NCBI RefSeq assembly: GCF_003987255.1
Contig: NZ_PIQC01000003.1
Span: 186,001-250,000, forward strand
Origin: Idiomarina ramblicola
Lineage (GTDB): Bacteria; Pseudomonadota; Gammaproteobacteria; Enterobacterales; Alteromonadaceae
Length of the DNA stretch: 64,000 bases
Reading direction: 5' to 3'
In this document: piece after piece, positions 55,986 through 64,000 of the stretch
Position numbering within the stretch: position 1 is the first letter of the stretch
Layout of the letters: each line of letters opens with the position of its first letter
Notes under the pieces: generated by a model
Seen by the model: only the letters and a program-made list of their open reading frames with translations
Told to the model about the DNA's origin: nothing
Database searches by the model: none
Translations under genes and position numbers: made by a program

Positions 55986-58904
55986 TTACGCCTCCCAACG
56001 TTGTCTTTCCTGGCTTAACTGTTCAAGCTCCTCAGTAAGCTTCTCCTGGCTCTGATAGGCATATGGCTTGAACTGCTCCATACGATTCTGCATTTCTTCA
56101 ATGTACAACGCATAAATGGGTTTAGGCCCTGCTGCCTGTAAACGAGAGGCTTGACGCCCATTAATGAATTTAAACGAGTCCTCCTCGTTCATTTGCAACG
56201 CTATACGATGACGGAACTTGCTCAACATAGCGCGCTCCATCAATTGGCTTAGAGCCCGGTAACTGTCTACCGCAAGCACCACGTGAATACCAAGTTCCGG
56301 GCCTTTGCTATAAAGCTGCTCCAACAGCTGACCCTGCTCGCTCGGCGTCGGCGTACCAAAACGGCCTTCGCTCATTTGCAAAGCCTCTGCCCGCTGGGCT
56401 TCACTTATAAAGAGGTAAATTGACGACAATTGATGACGGTCACTGGAGGCAACCGCCTGGCGTTGGCTTAATTCCTCAGTCAGTTCATTAAGCTGCGCTG
56501 CGAACTCATCCGAGTGGGTAGCAACATTGGTCTCAATAGAAGTAGACTCAGCAACTTGCTGTAACACGCCATGCCAAGGTGAACCTTCTATCGCGCAGTC
56601 GTACAAATACGCTTTAGCATCGCAATGACCATGGTTTACCGGTAACTGCGCCAACATCATGCCACTAAGGCCCAGCCTGGCTTCTGCGTTATCACCGACA
56701 ATAACCAAGTTTTCAGCCTGGCGACGACGCAATATAAGCGCCGACTGACCATGAATGTTTTGTTGCTGCCCCAACCAAAATACATGAGGCTTTTCTACCG
56801 GGTACCACTCGTTTATACCAAGACCGGCGGCGTGTTGCGGTAGTGCAGCAAACTCGCGCCACTGATTATCGTCCGGCCGTTCTGCGTAATGGTGCAGTAC
56901 ATGCAGTAACTGCGGGTTCTCCGATAGTTTTGGCTGCTCGGTGCCATTGAGAATAACAGGCGACTCAAGCTCACGGTCCGCATAACTGTCATGCCATTTC
57001 TGCTGCAAACGCTCAATCAGCTCTTTACGCAAATCATCGGTCATGCGGAAAATGCGACCCTGTATATTACTAGAGTCGTCACCAAGCGCGTCATTGATAA
57101 CCGCCTGGCCAACTTCCTGACATGAGCGCAGTAGTGCTTTGCCCCCGGCCTGGAACTCATTTAATGCCGTAATATCAGCGGCAGTCATTTTCATACCAAC
57201 ACGTAAGTGCATGTTACCGAAAATAGCCTGCTGCTTTTGCATACCCGCAACGTTGAAGCGCTGCGATCCAACAAATAAGTGAATCCCCGCACTGCGCGAC
57301 TGTGAAACAAGTTTTAGCATTAATTCAGAGCCAAGCCCGTCGCGGTCGTCCTCAAAGAAGGTTTGGTATTCATCCACCACCGCGACAATGCGCGCCAGGT
57401 TACCGCCGGGTTGGCCCGCTTTGCGGTACTCCGCAAATGACGACACGCCATACTGAGTAAACAACTCATTTCGGCGTTCCATAGTGTCGACCAGTTCTTC
57501 CAGTACGCTACGCGCCAATTGTGGTGAAGTATACAGCGATACCACACGACAATGCGGCAGGCTGCGGTAGTCAGTAAACTCAACGCCCTGCTTGCCGTCC
57601 ACCAAATAAAACTGCAAGTCATCCGGACTGTAACGACAGGCAAGTCCCATAATAAATGTATGATACAGGTTGGACTTACCAGCACCTGTGGTTGCGCCTA
57701 ACATACCGTGAGCACAGACGCTGTCTTTACCCTCACCAAACCAAATTCTAAGGTCGTTCTTTTTACCGCCTGAGCCACCTACCGGCGTATGGATTTGCGC
57801 AACTGGGTCTGCCTGCCACCACTGTTCAAAGTCGTTTATAAATGGAGTGCCTTCTTCAAAGCGCAATTCGGTTTCTTGTTTTTCAGAATTTTGAATGCCT
57901 TTAAAAATAGCCTGCATGGTTGTTGACTCAACCGGGAAAAAGCCTTCGCCAGCCTCACCCTCTTTTAGCGTGCGCCACGGCAGGTATTCCAAATTTTTGA
58001 ACATTGATAACGAGGTACCGCTAGGGAATTCGGCCTCTTCATCAATGTGCAAAAAGACATACTTACCACATTTAGGGCCATTCTCAGCAATACGAGCAAG
58101 TTGCTCAATGCTCCGACGGTCAAAGCCCCGAGGAAAGTTAGCCACCATAATGAACTCAAAGTCTTCGTTACCGCGGCTGCCTTCATCAAAGTCCAGTAGC
58201 GACTGAACCTGCACACTGAACAGGCCATAAATGCGCTTGATATCAGCGGCAATATCGTCCAAAGTTTTATGTACATCGTCACTGACCGGACGCGTTTTTG
58301 GCAGATCATTTTTGTATATGAAGTTGCTGCCAAAACCGTCTAAGTCCAGCAAGGTAAAGCGGCTGCTGTGGGGCATCATAGCGACAAGACGCATTACGCG
58401 CTCGTGCAAGACATTCAAGCCCTGCTGCTTGTCTATTTGGTATTCATTGTCAAAAACAGCGTAGCTTCTTTCTGTGGCCAATAAGGGTTTTACTAGGGGC
58501 AGCTCAATAGACTCATACAATCCGTACTGGTTGGCATCGATAAAGCTCTCGCAGCCATAGGTAATTTGGCGCGCCAATTCGTCCTCATTAAAAGAGTGCG
58601 ATAACCAATCAACAGCATTTAGATCGGGTTGATAAAGGAGGGGCACTTTGAACTTATATATTTCTTCTATACGCTGCTGTTGGTAATTTTCAAGCTGTTG
58701 GTATACAGCGCCCATTATCTGCTGAATAACTTCGGGTATACCATGACCTGCATCTATTTGCTTTTGTAATGCAGAAACTGTTTGGGGTTCCAGCTCTTTA
58801 AGCTGCTTTATTATATCGCTCTTTTCTGATTGCAGTTTAACTGCTTTGCGCTCAAGTTCGCCTTGGAGCTGTTCTAGCGATGAAATTTGCTCTGATGATG
58901 TCAT
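55986..58904 (-). CDS. FtsK/SpoIIIE-type ATPase with three ATPase-like domains (EccC-like)
   Basis: 972 residues. A coiled coil (1-80) is followed by a degenerate ATPase-like domain (about 130-310; TLLDLDGFGSNF, then FIMVANFPRGFDRRSIEQL in the Walker B region, without P-loop). A full FtsK domain (about 385-640) has Walker A GATTGAGKS near 403-411 and Walker B IVAVVDEYQ near 506-514. A third domain (about 700-945) has a dead P-loop (VGDNAEARLGLSG) and the strand IYLFISEAQR. Three stacked domains with one active site recall EccC of type VII systems, where domain 1 is usually the active one. Unlike EccC there is no N-terminal membrane segment. Good ribosome site (AAGGAAT). Confidence 0.88.
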   Translation of the reverse strand: MTSSEQISSLEQLQGELERKAVKLQSEKSDIIKQLKELEPQTVSALQKQIDAGHGIPEVIQQIMGAVYQQLENYQQQRIEEIYKFKVPLLYQPDLNAVDWLSHSFNEDELARQITYGCESFIDANQYGLYESIELPLVKPLLATERSYAVFDNEYQIDKQQGLNVLHERVMRLVAMMPHSSRFTLLDLDGFGSNFIYKNDLPKTRPVSDDVHKTLDDIAADIKRIYGLFSVQVQSLLDFDEGSRGNEDFEFIMVANFPRGFDRRSIEQLARIAENGPKCGKYVFLHIDEEAEFPSGTSLSMFKNLEYLPWRTLKEGEAGEGFFPVESTTMQAIFKGIQNSEKQETELRFEEGTPFINDFEQWWQADPVAQIHTPVGGSGGKKNDLRIWFGEGKDSVCAHGMLGATTGAGKSNLYHTFIMGLACRYSPDDLQFYLVDGKQGVEFTDYRSLPHCRVVSLYTSPQLARSVLEELVDTMERRNELFTQYGVSSFAEYRKAGQPGGNLARIVAVVDEYQTFFEDDRDGLGSELMLKLVSQSRSAGIHLFVGSQRFNVAGMQKQQAIFGNMHLRVGMKMTAADITALNEFQAGGKALLRSCQEVGQAVINDALGDDSSNIQGRIFRMTDDLRKELIERLQQKWHDSYADRELESPVILNGTEQPKLSENPQLLHVLHHYAERPDDNQWREFAALPQHAAGLGINEWYPVEKPHVFWLGQQQNIHGQSALILRRRQAENLVIVGDNAEARLGLSGMMLAQLPVNHGHCDAKAYLYDCAIEGSPWHGVLQQVAESTSIETNVATHSDEFAAQLNELTEELSQRQAVASSDRHQLSSIYLFISEAQRAEALQMSEGRFGTPTPSEQGQLLEQLYSKGPELGIHVVLAVDSYRALSQLMERAMLSKFRHRIALQMNEEDSFKFINGRQASRLQAAGPKPIYALYIEEMQNRMEQFKPYAYQSQEKLTEELEQLSQERQRWEA

Positions 58905-58931
58905 GGTTTATTCCTTAATTTCTGCCTAAAG

Positions 58932-59480
58932 TTAAGCAATTAAGTATTCAATACTAAGAATCGCTGTTATAACAGCAAACACAATGCCCGGAGCATGAGC
59001 TAGCTTTCGGTAGAACGTTCTGCGGTTGTTTGCAGCAAGCAGTTTTTGTTGTTCATCGCGTTGTTTCTTTTTCGCCTCTATTTGGTTTTGGCACTGCTCC
59101 AGTTTTTTATTAACCTCGTCCAACTCATCATTGATTCGTGCCTTTTCTTTCTCTGTGCGTTTTAGCTTATCTCGAATCGCATCAGCCTCTATCTCCGCAC
59201 TATCTTCAGCATCTAATAATGACATCTGCTCAACTGTCGGTTTAAAGTTGAGCTTTTCAGCAACCAGACGAAGGCTGCATAGAGATGAAGACCAGGCCCT
59301 CGACTGCACACCAATACGCGCGTCATGTTGTTCTTTATCAAGCTTTTGCTGTTGTTGAGCTATGTCATCATTTGTTGGCAAATACTTTTTTAGTGAATTA
59401 AGCTCATTCAGTTCGTCGTTAGCCCATTTAAGTTCTGTCAATAGCTTCTGTAGGTTTTGTGTTTGATTCAATTGATTCAT
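58932..59480 (-). CDS. Coiled-coil protein with C-terminal membrane anchor
   Basis: 182 residues from the ATG at 59480, which has AAGGA 8 bases upstream; an ATG 30 bases further out overlaps the preceding gene and is less likely. Residues about 1-145 are helical and coiled-coil (many Gln/Glu/Lys, KKLEQCQNQIEAKKKQRDEQ). A single hydrophobic segment (about 158-178, GIVFAVITAILSIEYLI) ends the chain: a tail-anchored topology. It sits between a membrane protein and the ATPase gene, so it could link the soluble ATPase to the membrane. No family recognised. Confidence 0.75.
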   Translation of the reverse strand: MNQLNQTQNLQKLLTELKWANDELNELNSLKKYLPTNDDIAQQQQKLDKEQHDARIGVQSRAWSSSLCSLRLVAEKLNFKPTVEQMSLLDAEDSAEIEADAIRDKLKRTEKEKARINDELDEVNKKLEQCQNQIEAKKKQRDEQQKLLAANNRRTFYRKLAHAPGIVFAVITAILSIEYLIA

Positions 59481-59490
59481 CCGTGATTCC

Positions 59491-60024
59491 TTATAAGAGA
59501 TCCAGACCATAAAGTGCCATCAGCGTTGCGACATAAAACATGGCGGTAAAAAACAGTCCGGCAAATGACCGGGCAGTATCTGTAAAAAGCCCTATCAAGA
59601 AAGGCACTCCCACCATCACCCATAAAGAAGTCCCAAGTAAGGTTTCTGCTACATCCTTATGCGTGGTGCTTGAGTAAAACTTGTCCGGTAAGGTAAGCAC
59701 TAAGGAGTCGGTGAATTGCATAACGATATTGCCAATACCGGTAATACCCACCGGGGCGGTCATTGCATCACTGACATGGGACATGCCGTAAACCGCAATC
59801 ATCACTAAAAAAAGCGATAACGACATGGCAAAAAAACGCGCTGACGGAGAATCTTTAAAAATATAGAAAATATAGTGTAAAAACCATACCCCCAACAAAA
59901 CCGGAAGCAGCCAGTCAAGAACATCGGGAAGACTAAAAAACTGCTGCCAACTCAGCAGAACCAGCACCAGTAAACTTGCGGTCACTAATCGTTGAATTCC
60001 ATTACTTTCTATCAGCTTAAGCAT
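59491..60024 (-). CDS. Small polytopic membrane protein of the FtsK-type operon
   Basis: 177 residues with about five membrane segments (near 13-29, 36-55, 64-82, 128-145, 150-174). A loop of about 45 residues lies between the third and fourth (SDAMTAPVGITGIGNIV...KFYSSTTHKD). No motif that I recognise. It lies 8 bases after the large membrane protein and 10 bases before the anchored coiled-coil gene. Inferred role: part of a membrane complex or pore. There is no resemblance I can see to EccD (11 TM) or EccE. Confidence 0.75.
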   Translation of the reverse strand: MLKLIESNGIQRLVTASLLVLVLLSWQQFFSLPDVLDWLLPVLLGVWFLHYIFYIFKDSPSARFFAMSLSLFLVMIAVYGMSHVSDAMTAPVGITGIGNIVMQFTDSLVLTLPDKFYSSTTHKDVAETLLGTSLWVMVGVPFLIGLFTDTARSFAGLFFTAMFYVATLMALYGLDLL

Positions 60025-60032
60025 CTAACAAT

Positions 60033-62111
60033 TTACTCCTTTGTTTCTGCGTCGAGTGGGAGTGATAAGTCAATTTTTGCAAAACCCTCATCGAGTTCCG
60101 CTAAAGGTTCGGTTATCACCTGACTTGTCTGTTTAAAGTTGACTAGATTGGCCATACCGTGTCCAACCGGGTATATCAGTGGTTGCGTTTTTAACGTCCA
60201 TTCCAGGCTTGTAGCGGTAAAGCCATTGGCTGATGTTTCTACCGCATCTAAAAACACGGCAGCGCCCGGGTATTGCTGCGCAAACCCCGGCTGCAACAGC
60301 TTTAAAGGCACATAAATAACCAACACAGCGGTTACTATGGGTACAGCAGCAAACGCCGCTTTGACCGGTTTAGACGGTTCACTAATAGCCAGTTGCAGGT
60401 AGCGCAAAGGTAGTTTAATAAGTGTCAGGCACACCAGAAGCAGGCTTATGGCCATTGATATAGGCGGAACAATCACGGCACGTAAGCTCTGTTTACCCTG
60501 CTGCTCCAGGCTACCGCCATCAGCAAATTCGGCTTGGCTGGAAGCGAGTTGACTGAGTAAATTGTCCACTTGTTGACGCACCTGGGGCTCTATAGCAAAA
60601 CGCTTAAACTGCTCATCACTCCACTCAGGGTTGTAGCGCGTGAGTGTTATTCCATTTACATGCCGGTTTATGTAAGCCAGGACTTCGTTGTGCTGATGAA
60701 ATTGGCGCCAGCTGAGGCCCGGAGGCAAGTCTACCGCTTTGTCATCAAGCGCTTTAGACCAACGACTCATGGCCTGCGACGTTATTTTTTGCACCACGGC
60801 AGTGTCAAAGCTGCGACGGTCGGTCAGTGTCCATGTATCTGCCAGCTTGATCCCCGACTTTTCCAGCTCGGCACGAATCGTACGGCTGGTTTGCTCGTGG
60901 CCATTAAATTGCTGTCTATTCAGAAACGGCGGGTAGCCGTGCTTATCGACAAACTGTTGCTGGAATTTTGAGTAAGCGGCAATACGCTGTTTATAATGCT
61001 GCTCGCTTTTGGTGTATTTATAACGCTTGTCCTTAAAGCCACCGTCGCCACCGGTTATGGCATCCAGTCCTTGTACAGCCAGTGTCGCGCCACCCGTTAA
61101 TACGGCGCCTGCAATGGTGTTGAACCAGTTTTCTGCGGCCCCGACTTCCTCTTCAATTAACCAGTACTGAAAAGGTATTTCGCCATAACCCAGGCGGGTT
61201 ATTTGCTGGTTATAGCGCTTTACCGCACGTGCCCGACAGGACGTGTTTGGCTTACCGTTACGCACACAGCCATCAAAGTAGGTATCGAGAAATTTATAAA
61301 TGCGCGGTGCGGCCTGCGCGGCTTGTTGAGTTGCCATGTCATCAGCCGCTTCAGTTAATTTCTGATACTCAGCCCAACCGTCTGTTAATTGCTGTTCAAC
61401 TTTTTGCCATTCTTCATTAGCGCGCTCCTGGCTGTTCACTATTGCCGACTTATAATCATTGTAGGCGGGCAAATAGTTGTCGTAGTAAGCAGTATTAAGC
61501 CGGCCCGCCAGTTGGTGATGCTGGTCTACATAATTGTCGACCTTGTCACGCGTTTGATTCACAACATAAGCGGTTGCCAGCGCCTCTTTTGACTGCTTAA
61601 TTTGATTCAACACGTTGTCGTTGGCGTACACCAGACCACCAAATAAGGACAGAAAGGTTCGCGAAACGGGTGAGGCGGGGTTGTCGGAGTCGAAGGGCAG
61701 ACCGTCGACATCCACAGCTTTGGCCGCTAACGCATTTTTTACAATAATACTTAAAAACGCGGTTTGCCGTTCTTCGGCGGTTGAACTGTCAATAATCAAG
61801 GTATCAATTAGCGCTTTTTGCCCAAAGAACACCACCGGCCATACCATTAAGAATATACCCAGAGACAACAACAGCGTCTTAAACTTAGAAGCTAGCGGAA
61901 AGGTTTTTATAGCGTCCAGAATAAGCAGCGTAACGCCGATACCGGAAATTGCCCGACCAAACAGCTCCAGCTGATGGATGTCGTCAGCACTGGCATTAGC
62001 AGAGCCGGCCGTTGTCACCAATTCAGCGTTGAAAATCATTTCCGGAAATAAGTAAATGGTGGCCAGAGCAGTCATTAATACCGCCCACCACTTTTTGTTA
62101 ATTGTTTTCAT
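60033..62111 (-). CDS. Large membrane protein of the FtsK-type operon
   Basis: 692 residues. Three membrane segments near the N-terminus (about 9-27, 47-66, 78-97) and two near 546-568 and 586-606 bracket a large, mostly helical soluble domain (about 120-540). That domain has two Cys close together (DGCVRNGKPNTSCRARAV) that may form a disulfide, suggesting it faces the periplasm. A C-terminal soluble tail of about 85 residues follows. No family recognised. The start overlaps the lipoprotein gene by 14 bases. Likely the central inner-membrane part of the apparatus, by inference from size and position. Confidence 0.78.
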   Translation of the reverse strand: MKTINKKWWAVLMTALATIYLFPEMIFNAELVTTAGSANASADDIHQLELFGRAISGIGVTLLILDAIKTFPLASKFKTLLLSLGIFLMVWPVVFFGQKALIDTLIIDSSTAEERQTAFLSIIVKNALAAKAVDVDGLPFDSDNPASPVSRTFLSLFGGLVYANDNVLNQIKQSKEALATAYVVNQTRDKVDNYVDQHHQLAGRLNTAYYDNYLPAYNDYKSAIVNSQERANEEWQKVEQQLTDGWAEYQKLTEAADDMATQQAAQAAPRIYKFLDTYFDGCVRNGKPNTSCRARAVKRYNQQITRLGYGEIPFQYWLIEEEVGAAENWFNTIAGAVLTGGATLAVQGLDAITGGDGGFKDKRYKYTKSEQHYKQRIAAYSKFQQQFVDKHGYPPFLNRQQFNGHEQTSRTIRAELEKSGIKLADTWTLTDRRSFDTAVVQKITSQAMSRWSKALDDKAVDLPPGLSWRQFHQHNEVLAYINRHVNGITLTRYNPEWSDEQFKRFAIEPQVRQQVDNLLSQLASSQAEFADGGSLEQQGKQSLRAVIVPPISMAISLLLVCLTLIKLPLRYLQLAISEPSKPVKAAFAAVPIVTAVLVIYVPLKLLQPGFAQQYPGAAVFLDAVETSANGFTATSLEWTLKTQPLIYPVGHGMANLVNFKQTSQVITEPLAELDEGFAKIDLSLPLDAETKE

Positions 62112-63141
62112 TGAGTTCTATTCTTACCGGAGCAACAGGTTCTGAGAAAATCGACGGGCGTTCAGATTCTGCCTCACTGGCAGGCTGCTGAGAATCGTTG
62201 AGTAATGAACGAACGTTGCCATCGAGCGTGATATAAAGCTGACTTAAAATAAGCCGCTGTAGCTGAGAGTACTGATTAAAGTCGGTATTTGATGGCAGTT
62301 GAGCGTAGGGGTTGTCGTTAGCGGTCAGCTGGTAATGACGTTGCAATTGGTCAACCTGAGCACAAAATGGGTAGCGATTAACCGCCCCATAGGTAGAGCC
62401 TAGTTCACTAATTTTTTCAGGTTGTTGGGCAAACCAATGATAAAAACGTTGATTGTTCTTAACCCGCAACTCCAATTCGCGCAGCGCGTAACTGCTGTCG
62501 ACCCAGTGCTGTAGTTCAATTTCAGTAATGCTGTAGAAGTCAGCGTCGCGGTTTACCGGCTTGAGTTCCGCTATAGCGCCGTGAAAGCCCACGCGCTGTG
62601 GTGCAAACCAGTGTTTTAGTGAATCAATTTGTTGTTGCTGGTTGGTTGACCATTCAACTTTCACAGTTGGCCATTTCTGTTGAACTTGCTGTGCCAGCGC
62701 TTTGGCTTGTGACTGAGAAACTGAATGATACAAAGCCAACCGAACTGTTGGTGGGGTGAGTGGCCAGGGAATTTGCAGCAACCGGTTAAAAGTTACCGTG
62801 GTGTTATACAAATGCCAGTCGTCGTTTTGCTGTTCAAGTCTAATGACAATGCCGTTGGCTTCGTCATTGCCGACAATGACATGCTCGGGGCTAACCTGGT
62901 GAACCACGTTAAAATGCTTTACGCCATTACACTGTGGTGGTGCCTGATACACCACCCGCCCCAGATTGTCCATGAACAGGTTGTACTGGTCCAGCGCCTG
63001 CTGGTAGTGCTTTGCGCCGGAGGCAGCGTCAGGCGTTGATACTTTAACGGCCTGACTAACCTGCGTTGTCGCTTTGTTGGCCACGCTACTGCAGGCGCTG
63101 AGTAACAGCGTTACAAATACGCATACCAAGGGTTTGTTCAT
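62098..63141 (-). CDS. Lipoprotein, first gene of the FtsK-type operon
   Basis: 347 residues from the ATG at 63141, giving MNKPLVCVFVTLLLSACSS with lipobox LSAC at residues 14-17. An ATG 15 bases earlier has no ribosome site. After acylation the mature protein (about 331 residues) starts CSSV; Ser at +2 predicts outer-membrane sorting. The body is mixed alpha/beta with two Cys (PPQCNG, YPFCAQ) and no recognised domain. An outer-membrane lipoprotein at the head of an FtsK/WXG-like operon would be a sensible envelope-spanning link in a Gram-negative cell; that is inference. Confidence 0.8.
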   Translation of the reverse strand: MNKPLVCVFVTLLLSACSSVANKATTQVSQAVKVSTPDAASGAKHYQQALDQYNLFMDNLGRVVYQAPPQCNGVKHFNVVHQVSPEHVIVGNDEANGIVIRLEQQNDDWHLYNTTVTFNRLLQIPWPLTPPTVRLALYHSVSQSQAKALAQQVQQKWPTVKVEWSTNQQQQIDSLKHWFAPQRVGFHGAIAELKPVNRDADFYSITEIELQHWVDSSYALRELELRVKNNQRFYHWFAQQPEKISELGSTYGAVNRYPFCAQVDQLQRHYQLTANDNPYAQLPSNTDFNQYSQLQRLILSQLYITLDGNVRSLLNDSQQPASEAESERPSIFSEPVAPVRIELNENN

Positions 63142-63340
63142 ACGTCCGTGTATCATTATTTTTATTATTTGAGTGGGCGCGTTTGGTTAAATCTTAACGT
63201 ATCTTTACACTTTATGGTATGACTTTGCGCATAAACTTCGCGACTTTGTAGCTCAAGTTCGGTACCACAAACGTTGGCATTGTTGAATTATTTTGGCGGT
63301 GTTGAAACGCGGATAGATCACACTTTAGAAAGGAAATAAT

Positions 63341-63353
63341 GGCGGGCACCGCC
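63341..63353 (-). terminator. Weak hairpin after the right-edge repeat protein
   Basis: GGCGG-GCA-CCGCC, 27 bases after the stop of the 63381 gene, followed on the minus strand by ATTATTTCCTTT. A weak terminator between this gene and the lipoprotein operon; the operon's own promoter should lie in 63142-63340, where I find no convincing boxes. Confidence 0.4.
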
Positions 63354-63380
63354 GAAACTAGTGCCACGCCTAGATATGAG

Positions 63381-64000
63381 CTATTGGTTAGTTTCTTCTA
63401 AGAACATTGTCCAGTACAAAAAGCTGCGAGTAACACCCTCATTAACGTTCTCCCGGGAAAACTTTACGGCCAATTCACAATCTGCTGTTATTGCTTCAGT
63501 TTGGTATCTCTGGCCTTCTAAAAGTGTAATACCACACCCCTGGACGCTCTCCACGCGGTAACCGTTAGCAGGAGTAATTGTGAATACTTTCTGTTGCCCC
63601 CAGTTAACCAATGGCTCTTCCGGCGAAACAGTACCCTCACCGACAATCCAGAAGCTGATACGTAGCATTTGTTGTTCATACTGAGCCGTAACTGTAAGGC
63701 TGCCCGTAACCGAGCCAAAGGCAGTGTCCCAACCGGTAAACGTATAGCCTTCTCGCACAGGCGCTTCCGGTGCAGTGGCTGCAGACTGATACTCTACAGA
63801 CTGAGTAACAATAACTGAACCATCGTGGTCGGCAAAGGTTACCACATAGCTGTTAACGCTATATTGTGCGGTAATAGTGACGTCACCAGTCACCGAACTG
63901 AAACTACCACTCCAGCCCGTAAAGGTATAACCGCTACGTGTTGGATCTGCCGGTGCAGTCGCCGCTGATTGGTACTCGACGGTTTCAGTCGTAATAGTTG
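63381..64000 (-). CDS. Exported InlB-type repeat protein, C-terminal part (cut by window edge)
   Basis: The minus-strand frame is open from the edge at 64000 to the stop at 63381 (about 205 residues); a GTG at 63893 is internal to the frame, not a start. It contains Listeria-Bacteroides (InlB B) repeats: two visible copies with EYQSAATAP, then GYTFTGW and VTGDVTITAQY. A different Cys-containing B-type module follows (ESVQGCGITLLEGQRYQTEAITADCE). The tail VTRSFLYWTMFLEETNQ again has a hydrophobic patch and an acidic end, like the other large exported proteins in the window. The N-terminus and any signal peptide lie outside. Confidence 0.8.
   Translation of the reverse strand, partial: TITTETVEYQSAATAPADPTRSGYTFTGWSGSFSSVTGDVTITAQYSVNSYVVTFADHDGSVIVTQSVEYQSAATAPEAPVREGYTFTGWDTAFGSVTGSLTVTAQYEQQMLRISFWIVGEGTVSPEEPLVNWGQQKVFTITPANGYRVESVQGCGITLLEGQRYQTEAITADCELAVKFSRENVNEGVTRSFLYWTMFLEETNQ

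Noticed and set aside
57320-57685. Minus-strand open frame of 121 codons inside the FtsK-type ATPase gene
   Set aside because: Out-of-frame shadow of the segment encoding Walker A to Walker B; no ribosome site or domain of its own.
54019-63141. Prophage, conjugative or plasmid-transfer origin for the FtsK-type operon
   Set aside because: No integrase, relaxase, pilus, portal or tail-like genes are present; the ATPase neighbours are helical small proteins and membrane proteins.
63381-63893. A complete small gene starting with GTG at 63893
   Set aside because: The frame continues upstream with another full InlB-type repeat to the window edge, so this is the C-terminal part of a larger gene.
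1-64000. tRNA, rRNA, riboswitch or insertion sequence
   Set aside because: Intergenic gaps are short (largest about 225 bases) and none shows such a structure.

Overview
The window reads as chromosomal DNA of a marine gammaproteobacterium, probably in or near the Alteromonadales (Idiomarina-like). This is a best guess from the mix of genes: rfbBDAC, cysDN without a fused APS kinase, large secreted HExxH proteases and LemA. It is not a phylogenetic result. Coding density is very high. No stretch over 300 bases lacks a gene, and I see no tRNA, rRNA, CRISPR array, insertion sequence or integrase.

Positions 1-26899 are a surface-glycan locus, almost all on the minus strand and so read from right to left. 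The right part (26899 to 17765) looks like one operon: rfbB, rfbD, rfbA, rfbC (dTDP-L-rhamnose), a glycosyltransferase, cysD, cysN and an SLC13-type anion (probably sulfate) transporter, closed by a hairpin at 17688-17721. Left of it are a 1599-residue multidomain glycosyltransferase and a sulfotransferase, then a divergent SGNH-like/GSCFA pair and two small exported proteins. A tightly overlapping five-gene unit (8695 to 1) follows: glycosyltransferase, TupA-like ATP-grasp ligase, double ATP-grasp/acylphosphatase fusion, glycosyltransferase, and a sulfotransferase cut by the window edge. Together these suggest a sulfated glycan that may also carry amino acids or peptides.

Positions 26986-53947 hold a set of very large exported proteins. 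There are three paralogous zinc metalloproteases of about 1200 residues, a leucine-rich-repeat protein, an FG-GAP protein, a clan CD (clostripain-like) cysteine peptidase homologue and a PL14-like polysaccharide lyase. The largest is a 2111-residue protein made of six seven-bladed RCC1-like propellers. Many of them share one Cys-rich beta module and end in a short hydrophobic patch followed by an acidic tail. A membrane/LemA gene pair (38315-40020) lies among them.

Positions 54019-63141 (minus strand) form a compact nine-gene operon: a lipoprotein, a large membrane protein, a small polytopic membrane protein, a membrane-anchored coiled-coil protein, an FtsK/SpoIIIE-type ATPase with three ATPase-like domains, and four small or coiled-coil proteins of which at least two look WXG100-like. 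The layout recalls a type VII (ESX/Yuk) secretion system but lies in a Gram-negative genome and lacks recognisable EccB/D/E or mycosin genes. It is the best candidate here for an undescribed system. The right edge cuts an exported InlB-type repeat protein.
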